Below, in pieces: positions 17,347 through 25,990 of a stretch of DNA of 64,000 nt. A model generated the notes under the pieces. That model saw only the letters and a list, made by a program, of their open reading frames with translations. It was not told the origin of the DNA and did not search any database. A program made the translations under genes and the position numbers. This DNA is from Candidatus Tectomicrobia bacterium. GTDB lineage: Bacteria; UBA8248. The stretch spans positions 1 through 64,000 of the forward strand of contig JACPUR010000004.1 of assembly GCA_016192135.1 (NCBI GenBank), written 5' to 3'. Numbering within the stretch: the first letter of the stretch is position 1; each line of letters begins with the position of its first letter.

Positions 17347-18315
17347 ATGCGAGCGGTGCGCGTGCACAAGCTGGGCCTGGACCACCCGATGCGCCTGGAG
17401 GAAGTCGAGGACGCGCGGCCCGCGCCCGGCGAGCTGCTGGTGAGGCTCGGCGCGGCCGGAGTGAACCCCTCCGATGTCGCCACCCGGGCGGGGTCCCACG
17501 TCCATGCGGGCGGGGGGCTGCCCTACGTCCCGGGGCTCGAGGCGGCGGGCGAGGTCGTGGGCCTGGGCGAGGGGGCGAGGGGTTTCAGCGCCGGGCAGCG
17601 CGTCTTCGGCCGCTGCGCGGGCGGGGCCTACGCGGAGCTGGTGCGGATGGACGCGGCGACGGCCGCCCTGCTGCCGGACGGCTGGAGCTACGAGGAGGGC
17701 GCGGGCATCACCCTCCCCTTCCGGACGGCATGGAACGCGCTCTTCTTCAAGGCGAACGCCGGGCCGGGCGAAACCGTACTCGTCCAGGGCGGAGCCGGGG
17801 GAGTGGGGATGGCGGCGATCCAGCTCGCCAAGGTCGCCGGCTGCCGAGTGCTCGCCACCGTCAGCAGCGACGAGAAGGCGGCCTTCTGCCGGGGCCTCGG
17901 CGCGGACGAGACCATCAACTACCGCAAGGAGAACGTGGCCGCCCGCTGCAAGGAACTGACGGGGGGCCGGGGGGTGGAAGTCATCGTCGAGCTTTCCGGG
18001 CGGGAAAACCTGGCCCAGGATCTCGAATCCGTCTGCGTCGGAGGCCGCATCATCCTCATGGCCGCGGGCCGGGGCGAGGGCCCCGCCCCCCTGAGCGTCC
18101 CCGCCCTGATGACCAAGGACGCGCACATCATCGGGATTACTGGGGTGAATCTCATTCCGAGAATGCCCGAGTACGTCCGGCGCCTCGCACCGCTCCTGCG
18201 CGAGGGCCGGGTGAAGGTCCACGTGGCCCGGGCCTTCCCCTTCTCCGAGGCGGAGGCCGCCCACGTCCTCCTGCGCAGCGGAGATTTCCTGGGAAAGATT
18301 GTCCTGGTCCCGTAG
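17347..18315 (+). CDS. quinone oxidoreductase-like MDR enzyme (zinc-independent)
   Basis: A 322-residue medium-chain dehydrogenase/reductase. The catalytic-domain start (VRLGAAGVNPSDVATRAG) and nucleotide-binding VQGGAGGVGMAAIQLAK match NADPH:quinone oxidoreductases; the structural-zinc cysteine cluster is absent. It could reduce quinones or act as an enoyl reductase. AAGGAGGATC lies upstream of ATG 17347. Probably co-transcribed with MmgE/PrpD, and possibly with the ABC operon starting 221 bases later. Confidence 0.85.
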   Translation: MRAVRVHKLGLDHPMRLEEVEDARPAPGELLVRLGAAGVNPSDVATRAGSHVHAGGGLPYVPGLEAAGEVVGLGEGARGFSAGQRVFGRCAGGAYAELVRMDAATAALLPDGWSYEEGAGITLPFRTAWNALFFKANAGPGETVLVQGGAGGVGMAAIQLAKVAGCRVLATVSSDEKAAFCRGLGADETINYRKENVAARCKELTGGRGVEVIVELSGRENLAQDLESVCVGGRIILMAAGRGEGPAPLSVPALMTKDAHIIGITGVNLIPRMPEYVRRLAPLLREGRVKVHVARAFPFSEAEAAHVLLRSGDFLGKIVLVP

Positions 18316-18428
18316 GCTCTTCCCGCCTTCGGGGGGTACGGTCCTGTAAGGACGCCCACTTCGAAATACCCGCAAAATCTCGCCTCGCCCGCTTCCGGGC
18401 GCACCCATTCGAGCACTCCAAGAACTTC

Positions 18429-18449
18429 CCGATTTTCATCTGAAATCGG
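18429..18449. promoter_or_regulatory. inverted repeat upstream of the ABC operon
   Basis: CCGATTT (18429-18435) and AAATCGG (18443-18449) flank a 7-base centre, about 90 bases before the substrate-binding protein gene. No T-run follows. It could be an operator or mark the end of the MDR transcript. Confidence 0.35.
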
Positions 18450-18536
18450 TTGTGGTAATATGCTCTTTCAATCTCCAAATCAGCAGCGCGTCGCCAAAAC
18501 GGGCCGCAGTTCCCTTCTCTGGGAGGAGAAAGACCC

Positions 18537-19598
18537 ATGAAAGTACGGTCCACTTGCTGCCGTAGACTGGGCATCTCGGTCCTGGCTCTCCTGTTCCTGG
18601 CGGCCTTTGCGCTTCCAGCCTCCGCCGCCGCTCCCAAATACAAACTGCTGTGGCTCTTCCCCATCAGCCCTCCGGGCGGGACGTTCTACGCCTTCTCCGT
18701 GGCGAAGGAGCTGGGCTTCTGGGAGCAGGAAGGACTTGAAGTGAGCTGGAAGGGCACCGGTGGCAGCGGCGCCGCCGTCCAGCTCCTGATCGCAGGGCAC
18801 GCCGACGCGGGCATCCCCTCGATGCCTGCCACCCTGAACGCGGTAGGCCGGGGGCAAAAGCTGCACGGCTTCTACCAGTACAGCACGGGCTCCCTCTTCT
18901 TCCTCAAGGTCCCGGCGAACAGCCCGGTGAAGTCCGTGAAGGACCTCAAGGGCAAGAACATCGGCATCTCCGAGCCGGGCGGGGGTGAGGTGCCGATGGT
19001 CAAGGCGGCGCTCCAGGGCGCTGGCCTCAACCCCGACAAGGACGTGCGCCTGATCCCCATCGGCGAGGGCTCGCCCGCCACCTTCGAGGCCATCAAGTCG
19101 GGCCGGGTGGCCGCATACGCCTCCAACTTCCAGGACAACCTCGCCGTCGAGCTCGCCGGCATCCCGCTGCGCGACATCACCCCGGCCGAATTCCACGCCT
19201 TCCCGGCCCAGATGATGATCGCCTCTCCGGACGCCCTCAAGAAGCACCGGCAGGCGCTGATCATCCTCGCCCGCGGCGTGGCCAAGGCGAGCCTGTGGTG
19301 CCAGTCCAAGCCGGACCAGTGCGAGAAGCTACAGAGCAACGTCTCCAAGGAAGAATGGGCGACGCCCAAGGTCGCCAAGCCCTTGCTGACGCGCGCCATG
19401 CAGATCACGAAGCTGCAGCCGGGCAAGCGCATCGGCGAGCCCGTCCGCGCCAATCTGGAGAACTACCTGGCCTTCCTGACGAAATCCAATCCCAAGTTCA
19501 AGGCGCCGAAGGCGGATGAATTCCTGAAGACCGACATGCTGGACGAGATCAACAAGTTCGACCGGGACGCCGTCCTGAAGATCAACTACAACAAGTAA
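18537..19598 (+). CDS. ABC transporter substrate-binding protein, NitT/TauT (SsuA/THI5-like)
   Basis: A 353-residue periplasmic binding protein with signal peptide ISVLALLFLAAFALPASAAA. The mature part has the NitT/TauT pattern: ELGFWEQEGLEVSWKGTGG, VKSVKDLKGKNIGISEPGGG, SGRVAAYASNFQDNLAVEL. GGGAGGAGAAAG is upstream of ATG 18537. It starts a four-gene importer (binding protein, ATPase, two permeases). The ligand is probably a small organic or sulfonated molecule but cannot be told from sequence. Confidence 0.9.
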   Translation: MKVRSTCCRRLGISVLALLFLAAFALPASAAAPKYKLLWLFPISPPGGTFYAFSVAKELGFWEQEGLEVSWKGTGGSGAAVQLLIAGHADAGIPSMPATLNAVGRGQKLHGFYQYSTGSLFFLKVPANSPVKSVKDLKGKNIGISEPGGGEVPMVKAALQGAGLNPDKDVRLIPIGEGSPATFEAIKSGRVAAYASNFQDNLAVELAGIPLRDITPAEFHAFPAQMMIASPDALKKHRQALIILARGVAKASLWCQSKPDQCEKLQSNVSKEEWATPKVAKPLLTRAMQITKLQPGKRIGEPVRANLENYLAFLTKSNPKFKAPKADEFLKTDMLDEINKFDRDAVLKINYNK

Positions 19599-19668
19599 CG
19601 CATCACCGCGGAAAGACGTGCTTGCCGCCCCCACCCCGGGCGCGGGGTGGGGGCGCGGGAGAAAGAGC

Positions 19669-20442
19669 TTGACCTCATACAACGGCCGCATCATCTCGAT
19701 GCGGAACCTCAGCAAGGTGTACGAGACGCAGGAGCAGCCCTTGCTCGCGCTCCGGGACATCACACTGGACATCCATTCCGGGGAGTTCGTCTCCTTCGTG
19801 GGCCCGAGCGGCTGCGGAAAATCCACCCTCCTCAACATCGTCGGGGGGCTCCTGGACCGCACCTCGGGCGACCTCTGGTTCAAGGGAGAGGAGCAGCGCG
19901 AGCCGCGCCGGGAGATCGGAATGATGTTCCAGACCCCGGTGCTCTTCGACTGGCGCACCGTGGTGGAGAACGTCCTGCTGCCCATCGAGATCCTGGGGCA
20001 GGACAAGGGGGCGTTCCGCGCGCGGGCCATCGAGCTCCTGGACCTGACCGGGCTCAAGGGCTTCGAGGAGGCCTATCCGCGCCAGCTCTCGGGAGGCATG
20101 CAGCAGCGCGTCGCCCTGAGCCGGGTGCTGGTGCACGACCCCGAGGTGCTGCTCCTTGACGAGCCCTTCGGCGCGCTGGATGAGTTCACCCGCGAGGCGA
20201 TGAACCTGGAGCTGCTGCGCATCTGGGACGCCACCCGGAAGACGATCATCTTCGTCACGCACAACATCAACGAAGCGGTTTTCCTCTCGGACCGGGTGGT
20301 GGTGATGACGCCCCGGCCCGGCCAGATCGCCAAGGTGCTGGACGTCGGCCTGCCGCGGCCCCGCACGCGCGAGGCCATGAAGCTCCCTGCATACGCCGAG
20401 AAGGTTTTCGAGGTGCGGGAGCTGCTGGGCGTCGCCCACTAG
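19669..20442 (+). CDS. ABC transporter ATPase (TauB/SsuB type)
   Basis: A 257-residue nucleotide-binding subunit: Walker A GPSGCGKST, signature LSGGMQQRVALSR, Walker B VLLLDEPFGALD, and switch His in FVTHNINEAVFLSD. I chose the TTG at 19669 because GGGAGAAAGAG precedes it; an ATG at 19699 is the alternative, while the longer GTG frame adds a Gly/Pro tail without family support. It drives the permease pair encoded just downstream. Confidence 0.92.
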   Translation: MTSYNGRIISMRNLSKVYETQEQPLLALRDITLDIHSGEFVSFVGPSGCGKSTLLNIVGGLLDRTSGDLWFKGEEQREPRREIGMMFQTPVLFDWRTVVENVLLPIEILGQDKGAFRARAIELLDLTGLKGFEEAYPRQLSGGMQQRVALSRVLVHDPEVLLLDEPFGALDEFTREAMNLELLRIWDATRKTIIFVTHNINEAVFLSDRVVVMTPRPGQIAKVLDVGLPRPRTREAMKLPAYAEKVFEVRELLGVAH

Positions 20443-20452
20443 GAGAGCGCGC

Positions 20453-21292
20453 ATGGCCCATCCCGTCTCCCACGCCGGCCGCCGCGAGGCGGGCCCTGCT
20501 CCCCTGGCGGCGGGCGCCAAGCCCGCCGGCGGACGGGCGCGGCACACGCACGTCTATCTGGCCATCGGCCTGGGGGTGGGCTTCCTCCTGCTGTGGGAGT
20601 TCCTCTCCCAGCGGGCCATCATCGAGCCCGTCCTCTTCCCGCCGCCCACGAAGATCGCCGCGGGCTGGTGGATGCTGGTGACGTCGGATTTCTTCGCCAA
20701 GCACTTCTGGATCACGATGATGGAGATCGCGCTCGGCTTCCTGCTCGGGGCGGGGATCGGCCTCCTGCTGGGAATCCTGCTGGCGACCGTCCCGGCCGTC
20801 CGCCTGACGCTCTACCCCTACATCATCGCGTTCCAGGCGCTGCCCAAGGTGGTGCTGGCGCCGCTCTTCATCATCTGGTTCGGCTTCGGGCCGGCATCCA
20901 AGATCGCCACCGCCCTGGCCATCTGCTTCTTCCCGGTCATGATCAACACGGTGGTGGGGCTCCAGCTCGTGGAGGAGAACGCCCTCAAGCTCATGCGCTC
21001 GCTGCGGGCCTCGCGCTGGCAGGTGTTCGCCAAGCTTCGCTTCCCGAACGCCCTACCCCACATCTTCGCCGGCCTCAAGACCTCGCTCACCTTCGCCATG
21101 ATCGGGGCCATCGTGGCCGAGTTCCTCATCGCGGCGGACAACGGCCTGGGGCGGCTCGTGCAGATATACCAGCTCCAGATCCAAGTGCATCTGATGATCG
21201 CGGTGGTGGTCATCGTCTCGGTGCTGGGGATACTGGGAGTGACGCTCATGGACATGCTGGATCGGCGGATCGTCTTCTGGCGGGAGCGGTGA
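20453..21292 (+). CDS. ABC transporter permease (first of a tandem pair)
   Basis: A 279-residue permease with about six transmembrane helices (LAIGLGVGFLLLWEFLSQ near the start) and the EAA-type coupling segment LRASRWQVFAKLRFPNALP. It begins 10 bases after the ATPase stop. The next gene is a paralogue with a near-identical coupling segment, so the complex is probably a heterodimer of permeases, unlike the single-permease TauC/SsuC arrangement. Confidence 0.9.
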   Translation: MAHPVSHAGRREAGPAPLAAGAKPAGGRARHTHVYLAIGLGVGFLLLWEFLSQRAIIEPVLFPPPTKIAAGWWMLVTSDFFAKHFWITMMEIALGFLLGAGIGLLLGILLATVPAVRLTLYPYIIAFQALPKVVLAPLFIIWFGFGPASKIATALAICFFPVMINTVVGLQLVEENALKLMRSLRASRWQVFAKLRFPNALPHIFAGLKTSLTFAMIGAIVAEFLIAADNGLGRLVQIYQLQIQVHLMIAVVVIVSVLGILGVTLMDMLDRRIVFWRER

Positions 21293-21293
21293 C

Positions 21294-22178
21294 ATGGCGG
21301 GAGGGGCGGGGGACGGCATGGCGCACATCCAAGGCGACGCGCAGCGGCTGGACCGGCCGGGCCCCCGGCCGGAGAAGGCCTCGTCCCTCCGGGCGCATCT
21401 TGCGGCCCGGCGCTACCTCTTTCTGTCGGCGCTCCTGTTCGTGGCCATCATCGCCCTCTGGCATCTGCTCCCCACGTCGGGGCTCATCCACCAGATCATC
21501 CTCCCGACGCCGGGGGCCATCGCGGCGGTCTTCCCCGAGGTGGTGGGGCATGCCCTCTTTCTCTCTCACTTCTCCTTCACCTTGTTCAGCATCCTGGTGG
21601 GCTTCATCCTGGGGAGCGGCATCGGCTTCGCCATGGGGGTGCTGTTCGCCTTCTCGGAGTTGTGGCGAAAGACGCTTTATCCCTACGTGATGGGCTTCCA
21701 GTCCACGCCCCGGGTCATCCTCGCCCCCCTGATGATCGCCTGGTTCGGCTTCGGGCCCGAATCCAAGATCGCCCAGGCGGTCGTCGGCTGCTTCTTCCCC
21801 GTCTTCCTCAATACGCTGGTGGGCCTCTCCCTGGTCGAGGAGAACGCCCTCAAGCTCATGCGCTCGCTGCGGGCGACGCCCTGGCAGACCTTCCGGATGC
21901 TCCGCTTCCCGTACGCCATGCCCACCATCTTCGCGGGCCTCAAGGTGAGCCTGACGTTCGCCACCATCGGGGTGATCGTGGCCGAGTTCGTCGCCACCGA
22001 GTACGGCCTGGGCTACGAGCTGACGCGCTACCACGTGGAGCTGGCCATCCCCCAGATGTACGCCATCATCATCATCATCGGCCTACTGGGGCTGGCGCTC
22101 TACCTGGCCATCGAGTGGCTCGACCGCAAGATCGTCTTCTGGCGCGCCGAGGACGCCGAGATGAGCAAGCTCCGGTAG
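21294..22178 (+). CDS. ABC transporter permease (second of a tandem pair)
   Basis: A 294-residue permease, paralogous to its neighbour: coupling segment LRATPWQTFRMLRFPYAMP, the preceding EENALKLMRS shared with it, and a similar helix pattern. ATG 21294 lies one base after the preceding stop (TGACATGG), so translation is probably coupled. It ends the operon. Confidence 0.9.
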   Translation: MAGGAGDGMAHIQGDAQRLDRPGPRPEKASSLRAHLAARRYLFLSALLFVAIIALWHLLPTSGLIHQIILPTPGAIAAVFPEVVGHALFLSHFSFTLFSILVGFILGSGIGFAMGVLFAFSELWRKTLYPYVMGFQSTPRVILAPLMIAWFGFGPESKIAQAVVGCFFPVFLNTLVGLSLVEENALKLMRSLRATPWQTFRMLRFPYAMPTIFAGLKVSLTFATIGVIVAEFVATEYGLGYELTRYHVELAIPQMYAIIIIIGLLGLALYLAIEWLDRKIVFWRAEDAEMSKLR

Positions 22179-22571
22179 CGGCATCCTCGCTGGCTCAAAT
22201 CAGCCCTCTCAGCCTGTGCGCAAAAACACCCCATCTCCCGCACAACTTTGGCATTCCGCCCCGGCTGATTTTCCTTACAGCCCAAACGATGGAAGGAACG
22301 TCTTGTTTTTGCTTGTCTTGCAATCACGCTCGACAGCGCGGGCGGGCATGGAACTTGCGTACGTCCTAGTCGTTATGGGCGGGGTTCTCCACCTCGCGCT
22401 TTTGTGATCCGGCCCTCCCGGAGACGATTGGCCCTCCCGAAAAAGACTCGGCCCAGTGGGGAAGACGATTTGGCGCTTGTTTGTTTGATGCATTTTGCAT
22501 CAAGGGATAAGCGCCCGGGTCATGTGGCCGTGAATCCAAGCTAGGATTCATCGGGCGGGAGGTGACAGGCG
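22179..22571. other. intergenic region before the split-Soret cytochrome
   Basis: About 390 bases, less GC-rich than the genes around it. No coding frame has family character. It contains the 19-base palindrome at 22485-22503 close to the downstream gene. I see no terminator hairpin directly after the permease stop. Confidence 0.5.
22485..22503. promoter_or_regulatory. 19-base perfect palindromic operator candidate
   Basis: TTGATGCA-TTT-TGCATCAA is a perfect 8-bp inverted repeat, ending 68 bases before the split-Soret cytochrome start. Half-sites begin TTGAT, but the spacing (ATCAA nine bases away) is not that of FNR (four). It could be a LacI-, GntR- or AraC-class site. Confidence 0.5.
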
Positions 22572-23390
22572 ATGCGAAAGAAAGGGATGAGCAGGCGTGA
22601 CCTGCTTGGCATGGTCGGCCTAAGTGCGGTCAGCGCTGCGGCCGGGGCCGCGTCCCCGGCTTTCGCGCCGGGGACGCGGGCAGCCGCCGCCGAGGCGCCC
22701 AAAGTGCCCTGGCCCTATCAGCCGCTGGATCCAGAGGACGTGAGAAAGAGGGGGCACCAAGCCTTTTACGAGGGGGATTGCATGTATGGGGCTTTCGGCG
22801 CGGTGATCACCGCGCTCCGGGACAAGGTGGGGACCCCCTACGATGGTTTCCCTCTGGACATGATGAGGTACGGAAAAGGCGGGCTCAGCGGCTGGGGGAG
22901 CCTCTGCGGCGCCCTAAACGGAGCCAGCGCCGCCATCTGCTTGGTGGCGGGAGAGGATTTCACGAAGCTAGTGCCCGAGCTGGCGGGCTGGTACACGCAG
23001 GCGTCCCTCCCGAGCGAAGCGAGCAACAACTACGCGAATAACCATCAGTTCCGCGTGAAGAAATACAAGTCCGACAAGGTGCTGTCGGGCAGCGTCTCCG
23101 GCTCGACGCTCTGCCATGCTTCGGTCACCAACTGGTGCAAGGCCTCGGGCTATGCATCTGGATCCCCCGAGCGGGCCGAGCGCTGCGCCAGGCTCGCCGG
23201 AGACGTGGCGGCGCGGGCGGTCGAGCTCCTGAACGCGCACCACGCCCAACAATTCAAGGCCGCCTTCGTGACGCCCGCCGCGGTTCAGGTCTGCCAAGCC
23301 TGCCATTCCATGGGAACTGATTTCAAGAAAGGGCAATTCACGCAAGGAAGAGAAAACTGCATGCTGTGCCATAAGCCGCACAAGATCTAG
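22572..23390 (+). CDS. split-Soret-type dihaem cytochrome c, Tat-exported
   Basis: A 272-residue protein with a Tat signal (MSRRDLLGMVGLSAVSAA). The body has the cysteine pattern of the C_GCAxxG_C_C family (GDCMYGAFGA, LCGALNGASAAIC, LCHASVTNWC, ERCARLAG), and two C-terminal haem sites (CQACH, CMLCH). This matches split-Soret cytochrome c of sulfate reducers in architecture and size. Tat export suggests the protein folds, or acquires another cofactor, before secretion. GGGAGGTGA is upstream of ATG 22572. Its partner is unknown; no redox operon adjoins it directly. Confidence 0.8.
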   Translation: MRKKGMSRRDLLGMVGLSAVSAAAGAASPAFAPGTRAAAAEAPKVPWPYQPLDPEDVRKRGHQAFYEGDCMYGAFGAVITALRDKVGTPYDGFPLDMMRYGKGGLSGWGSLCGALNGASAAICLVAGEDFTKLVPELAGWYTQASLPSEASNNYANNHQFRVKKYKSDKVLSGSVSGSTLCHASVTNWCKASGYASGSPERAERCARLAGDVAARAVELLNAHHAQQFKAAFVTPAAVQVCQACHSMGTDFKKGQFTQGRENCMLCHKPHKI

Positions 23391-23406
23391 GGGGAGAGCA
23401 CGCAAA

Positions 23407-23440
23407 GTCCCCCGCCGCCGGGAGGCCTGCGGCGGGGGAC
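23407..23440. terminator. bidirectional hairpin between convergent genes
   Basis: GTCCCCCGCCGC (23407-23418) and GCGGCGGGGGAC (23429-23440) form a perfect 12-bp stem around a 10-base loop, exactly between the split-Soret gene (plus) and the PPC gene (minus). TTTGCG follows on the minus strand and CCGCTTCT on the plus. Confidence 0.7.
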
Positions 23441-23446
23441 CCGCTT

Positions 23447-23869
23447 CTAGATCAGCTCGTACACGTCGACGAACATCCCCTTCACCAGCCCCCCGCTCAG
23501 GTGGCCGGTGAGAACCTCCTCGGTCTTCCCCGGGGCGCCGCTCACGGCCATGTGGATGTGGACGTAGGGCTGGGGCCCGGTCCAGCTGACCCCTTCCCCC
23601 AGGGCCGCGGGCGGCTTGTCGGGCCAGGAGATGTTCCCAAGGCCGACCAGCTCGCGCCAGTCGTCGAAGTGGCGGCGGTCCACGTCGTAGCCCTTCATGC
23701 TCCTGAAGCCGGTGATCATGTCCATCGTGTTCATGGCGCCGAAGACGAACACCGACGCCACGCGGATGTTCTTCTCCTTCACGAAGCGGTTGAACTCCCC
23801 GTAGAAGTCGTCGCCGGGCTCGAACCTCAGGTGAAAGACGCGGCCCATCTTGCGCTCCGTCGCCTGCAT
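23447..23869 (-). CDS. PPC (DUF296) domain protein
   Basis: A 140-residue single-domain protein matching the plant-and-prokaryote conserved domain: an alpha/beta fold with RVFHLRFEPGDDFYGEFNRF, RVASVFVFGAMN, PYVHIHMAVSGAPGK and a C-terminal hydrophobic strand. PYVHIHM supplies the conserved metal-binding His residues of the family. Prokaryotic members are trimeric, of uncertain role. GAGGGGACGAG precedes ATG 23869. First identified gene after the hairpin; it is downstream of the MBL and amidohydrolase genes on the same strand. Confidence 0.82.
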   Translation of the reverse strand: MQATERKMGRVFHLRFEPGDDFYGEFNRFVKEKNIRVASVFVFGAMNTMDMITGFRSMKGYDVDRRHFDDWRELVGLGNISWPDKPPAALGEGVSWTGPQPYVHIHMAVSGAPGKTEEVLTGHLSGGLVKGMFVDVYELI

Positions 23870-23918
23870 CTCGTCCCCTCCAATCGGAATGATGTCTGGA
23901 AATAAGCCGGCATTCCCC

Positions 23919-24788
23919 TTACACCGCCAGCGCGGCCCTGGCCTCCTTGTAGACGGTTTCCAGCCCCTTCTGGAACGTCTCCCTGCGCTCCTGGGCCCAG
24001 AAGGCGCCCTTGCTGGCGTCCGCCCAGAAGAACCGGTCGAAGGAGGGATCCCGGACCGCCTCCTCCATGGAGCGGCCCGCGCGCACGACCTTCTCCATGA
24101 CCCCGCTCAGCTCCTGCAGGTAGCTCCGCAGCTTGCGGACGATCTCCAGCCCGCCTATCTCGCCGTGGCCGGGAACGATGCGCCCGGGGTTCAGCTTTTC
24201 AATCCAGTCCAGGGCGGCGATCCACTGCTTCACATTGGCGTCGCGCATCCCCGGGGTGGGACTGTCCATCGCCACGTCGCTCGAGAAGAGGACACCCTCC
24301 TCCGGCACGTACACCACGCTGCAGGCGGGCGAGTGCCCCCCCAGCCGCCGGATCTCGAAAGTGAGGGGCGGCAGGTGGAGGATCATGCTCTCCTCGAAGC
24401 AGATCTGGGGCGCCGGGACCACCGCCGCCTCGATTTCGTCCGCCTCCCGCGTGTGCCCCTGGTCGCGCAGCGTGTTCACGAAGAGCGCCTTCGCGAAGGG
24501 ATGCTTGCCCGCCGTGCGGGAGATCTCGTCGAACACCCGCTGGGGGGCGATGAAGGTCGGGCCCTCGACGAAGGCCGAACCGGTGGTGTGATCCCCGTGG
24601 TAGTCCGTGCCGATGATGTATTTGATCCCTTTGGCGCTCAGGGGGCGGATCTCGTTCTGCCAGTGCTGGGAGTTCGAGGGCCGCACGGGGCAGTCGATGA
24701 GCACGAGCCCCTCGTCGGTGACGACCGCCCCCACGTTCGCCCAGTCGTATCCCGTCTCCGCGTACACATGCTTGCTGAGTTGACGCAC
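23919..24788 (-). CDS. metallo-beta-lactamase fold hydrolase
   Basis: A 289-residue MBL-fold enzyme. TDYHGDHTTGSA is the metal-binding HxxxDH-like segment (the first His of the usual HxHxDH is replaced by Asp or Tyr), followed by RLGGHSPACSVVYVPEEGVL, FSSDVAMD and VPGHGEIG as further metal ligands. The reaction is unknown; such proteins include quinoprotein relay and arylsulfatase-like hydrolases. GTG 24788 has AGGAGACG upstream. It follows the amidohydrolase gene by 36 bases, probably in one operon. Confidence 0.82.
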   Translation of the reverse strand: MRQLSKHVYAETGYDWANVGAVVTDEGLVLIDCPVRPSNSQHWQNEIRPLSAKGIKYIIGTDYHGDHTTGSAFVEGPTFIAPQRVFDEISRTAGKHPFAKALFVNTLRDQGHTREADEIEAAVVPAPQICFEESMILHLPPLTFEIRRLGGHSPACSVVYVPEEGVLFSSDVAMDSPTPGMRDANVKQWIAALDWIEKLNPGRIVPGHGEIGGLEIVRKLRSYLQELSGVMEKVVRAGRSMEEAVRDPSFDRFFWADASKGAFWAQERRETFQKGLETVYKEARAALAV

Positions 24789-24824
24789 GGCACGTCTCCT
24801 GTCCGCTCTGGCCGCTGGCCGGGG

Positions 24825-25835
24825 CTAGATCCTGTAAACCCGCCGGGTATTCCTCGCGAGTATCTTCTCCTGGTCCGCCCGGGACAAGCGCGAAAGGCCC
24901 TGGACCTCGGCCGCCGGGCCCAGCAGGCCCACGTCCCAGGGATAATCCGTCCCATAGAGGATGGCCTCCGCCCCAAGGGTCTTTACTGCGAACTCCAGGC
25001 AGTCCGCGTTGTGGATGACGGTGTCATAGTACAGCTTGCCGAGATACGCGTCCGGCGCCTGGGCGCCGCGAACCCGGGTTTCCTCGCGAACCATGTAGCC
25101 GTGCTGCCAGCGCCCCCGGATCCAGGGTGCGAAGCCGCCCAGATGGGCCAGGACGACCTTGAGCCGGGGGAAGCGGTCGAGCACCCCGCCGAAGATGAGG
25201 CAGGCCGCGGCGATGGTGGTGTCAAGGGGGTTGGCGATGAGGTTGTGCATGTAGAATTCCTTCATCCGGTCCTCGGCCCCGATGATGTCCCCCGGATGGA
25301 TGAACACGGGGACGTCCAGGGACTCCGCCTTGGCCCAGAAGAGGTCCAGCCCGGGATCGCTCAGGTTCGCGCCCGCCACGTTGGTGCCGATCTTCACCCC
25401 GACGTGCCCCCGCTTCACGGAGCGCTCCAGCTCGGCCGCCGCCGCCTCGGGGTCCTGCAGGGGCACGTTGCACATGCAGTGGAACTTCTCCGGCATCTTC
25501 TCCGCCACGGCCGCGATCTCGTCGTTGTAGAACGCCGAGATCTCCCGGTTGAGTCCGGCGTCGAGGCCGTAGAAGGTCATGTTGGTGATGGCGGAGAGGA
25601 TCTGCTTGTCCACCCTCATGCTCTTCATGTGGGCCAGCCGGAGATCGAGGTCGAGGAGCTCCCGGGGCAGCCGGTTCCGCATGACCCTCTTCTGGCCGAG
25701 GACGGTGATGTCCGCGACGATCGCCTCCTCGCCCCGGCGGCCGGTCTCGACCCGCACCTGGGGGGCGAATTTCCCTGCGCGAATGGCGTCCAGCACCTTC
25801 TCCGGCAGGATGTGCGCGTGGAAGTCGATGATCAT
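24825..25835 (-). CDS. amidohydrolase family 2 metal-dependent hydrolase/decarboxylase
   Basis: A 336-residue TIM-barrel enzyme: MIIDFHAHILPEKV holds the first metal-binding HxH; FIHPGD, LAHLGG and YGTDYPWDVG supply the later His and Asp ligands. The pattern matches the ACMSD-like subgroup, whose members decarboxylate or hydrolyse aromatic-derived compounds. ATG 25835 has GGAGGG upstream; the open frame to 25970 is not conserved in character. Divergent from the OsmC-family gene; probably co-transcribed with MBL and PPC genes. Confidence 0.86.
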   Translation of the reverse strand: MIIDFHAHILPEKVLDAIRAGKFAPQVRVETGRRGEEAIVADITVLGQKRVMRNRLPRELLDLDLRLAHMKSMRVDKQILSAITNMTFYGLDAGLNREISAFYNDEIAAVAEKMPEKFHCMCNVPLQDPEAAAAELERSVKRGHVGVKIGTNVAGANLSDPGLDLFWAKAESLDVPVFIHPGDIIGAEDRMKEFYMHNLIANPLDTTIAAACLIFGGVLDRFPRLKVVLAHLGGFAPWIRGRWQHGYMVREETRVRGAQAPDAYLGKLYYDTVIHNADCLEFAVKTLGAEAILYGTDYPWDVGLLGPAAEVQGLSRLSRADQEKILARNTRRVYRI

Positions 25836-25990
25836 GGTTTCCCTCCGGCGACAGGATGGCTCGCCTGTCGGCCATTTTCCATGCGGCCGCTTGTCCTTCG
25901 CCTCCGCCTTTCGCCCGCGCGTTGCCGGATTCTCCGCGGGGTCATACCATCCGGACTGTCCGCCCGACATCCCGCTGCCCCGGAGGCCCC

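Noticed and set aside
22485-22503. FNR site
   Set aside because: Half-sites TTGAT and ATCAA are present but nine bases apart; FNR needs four.
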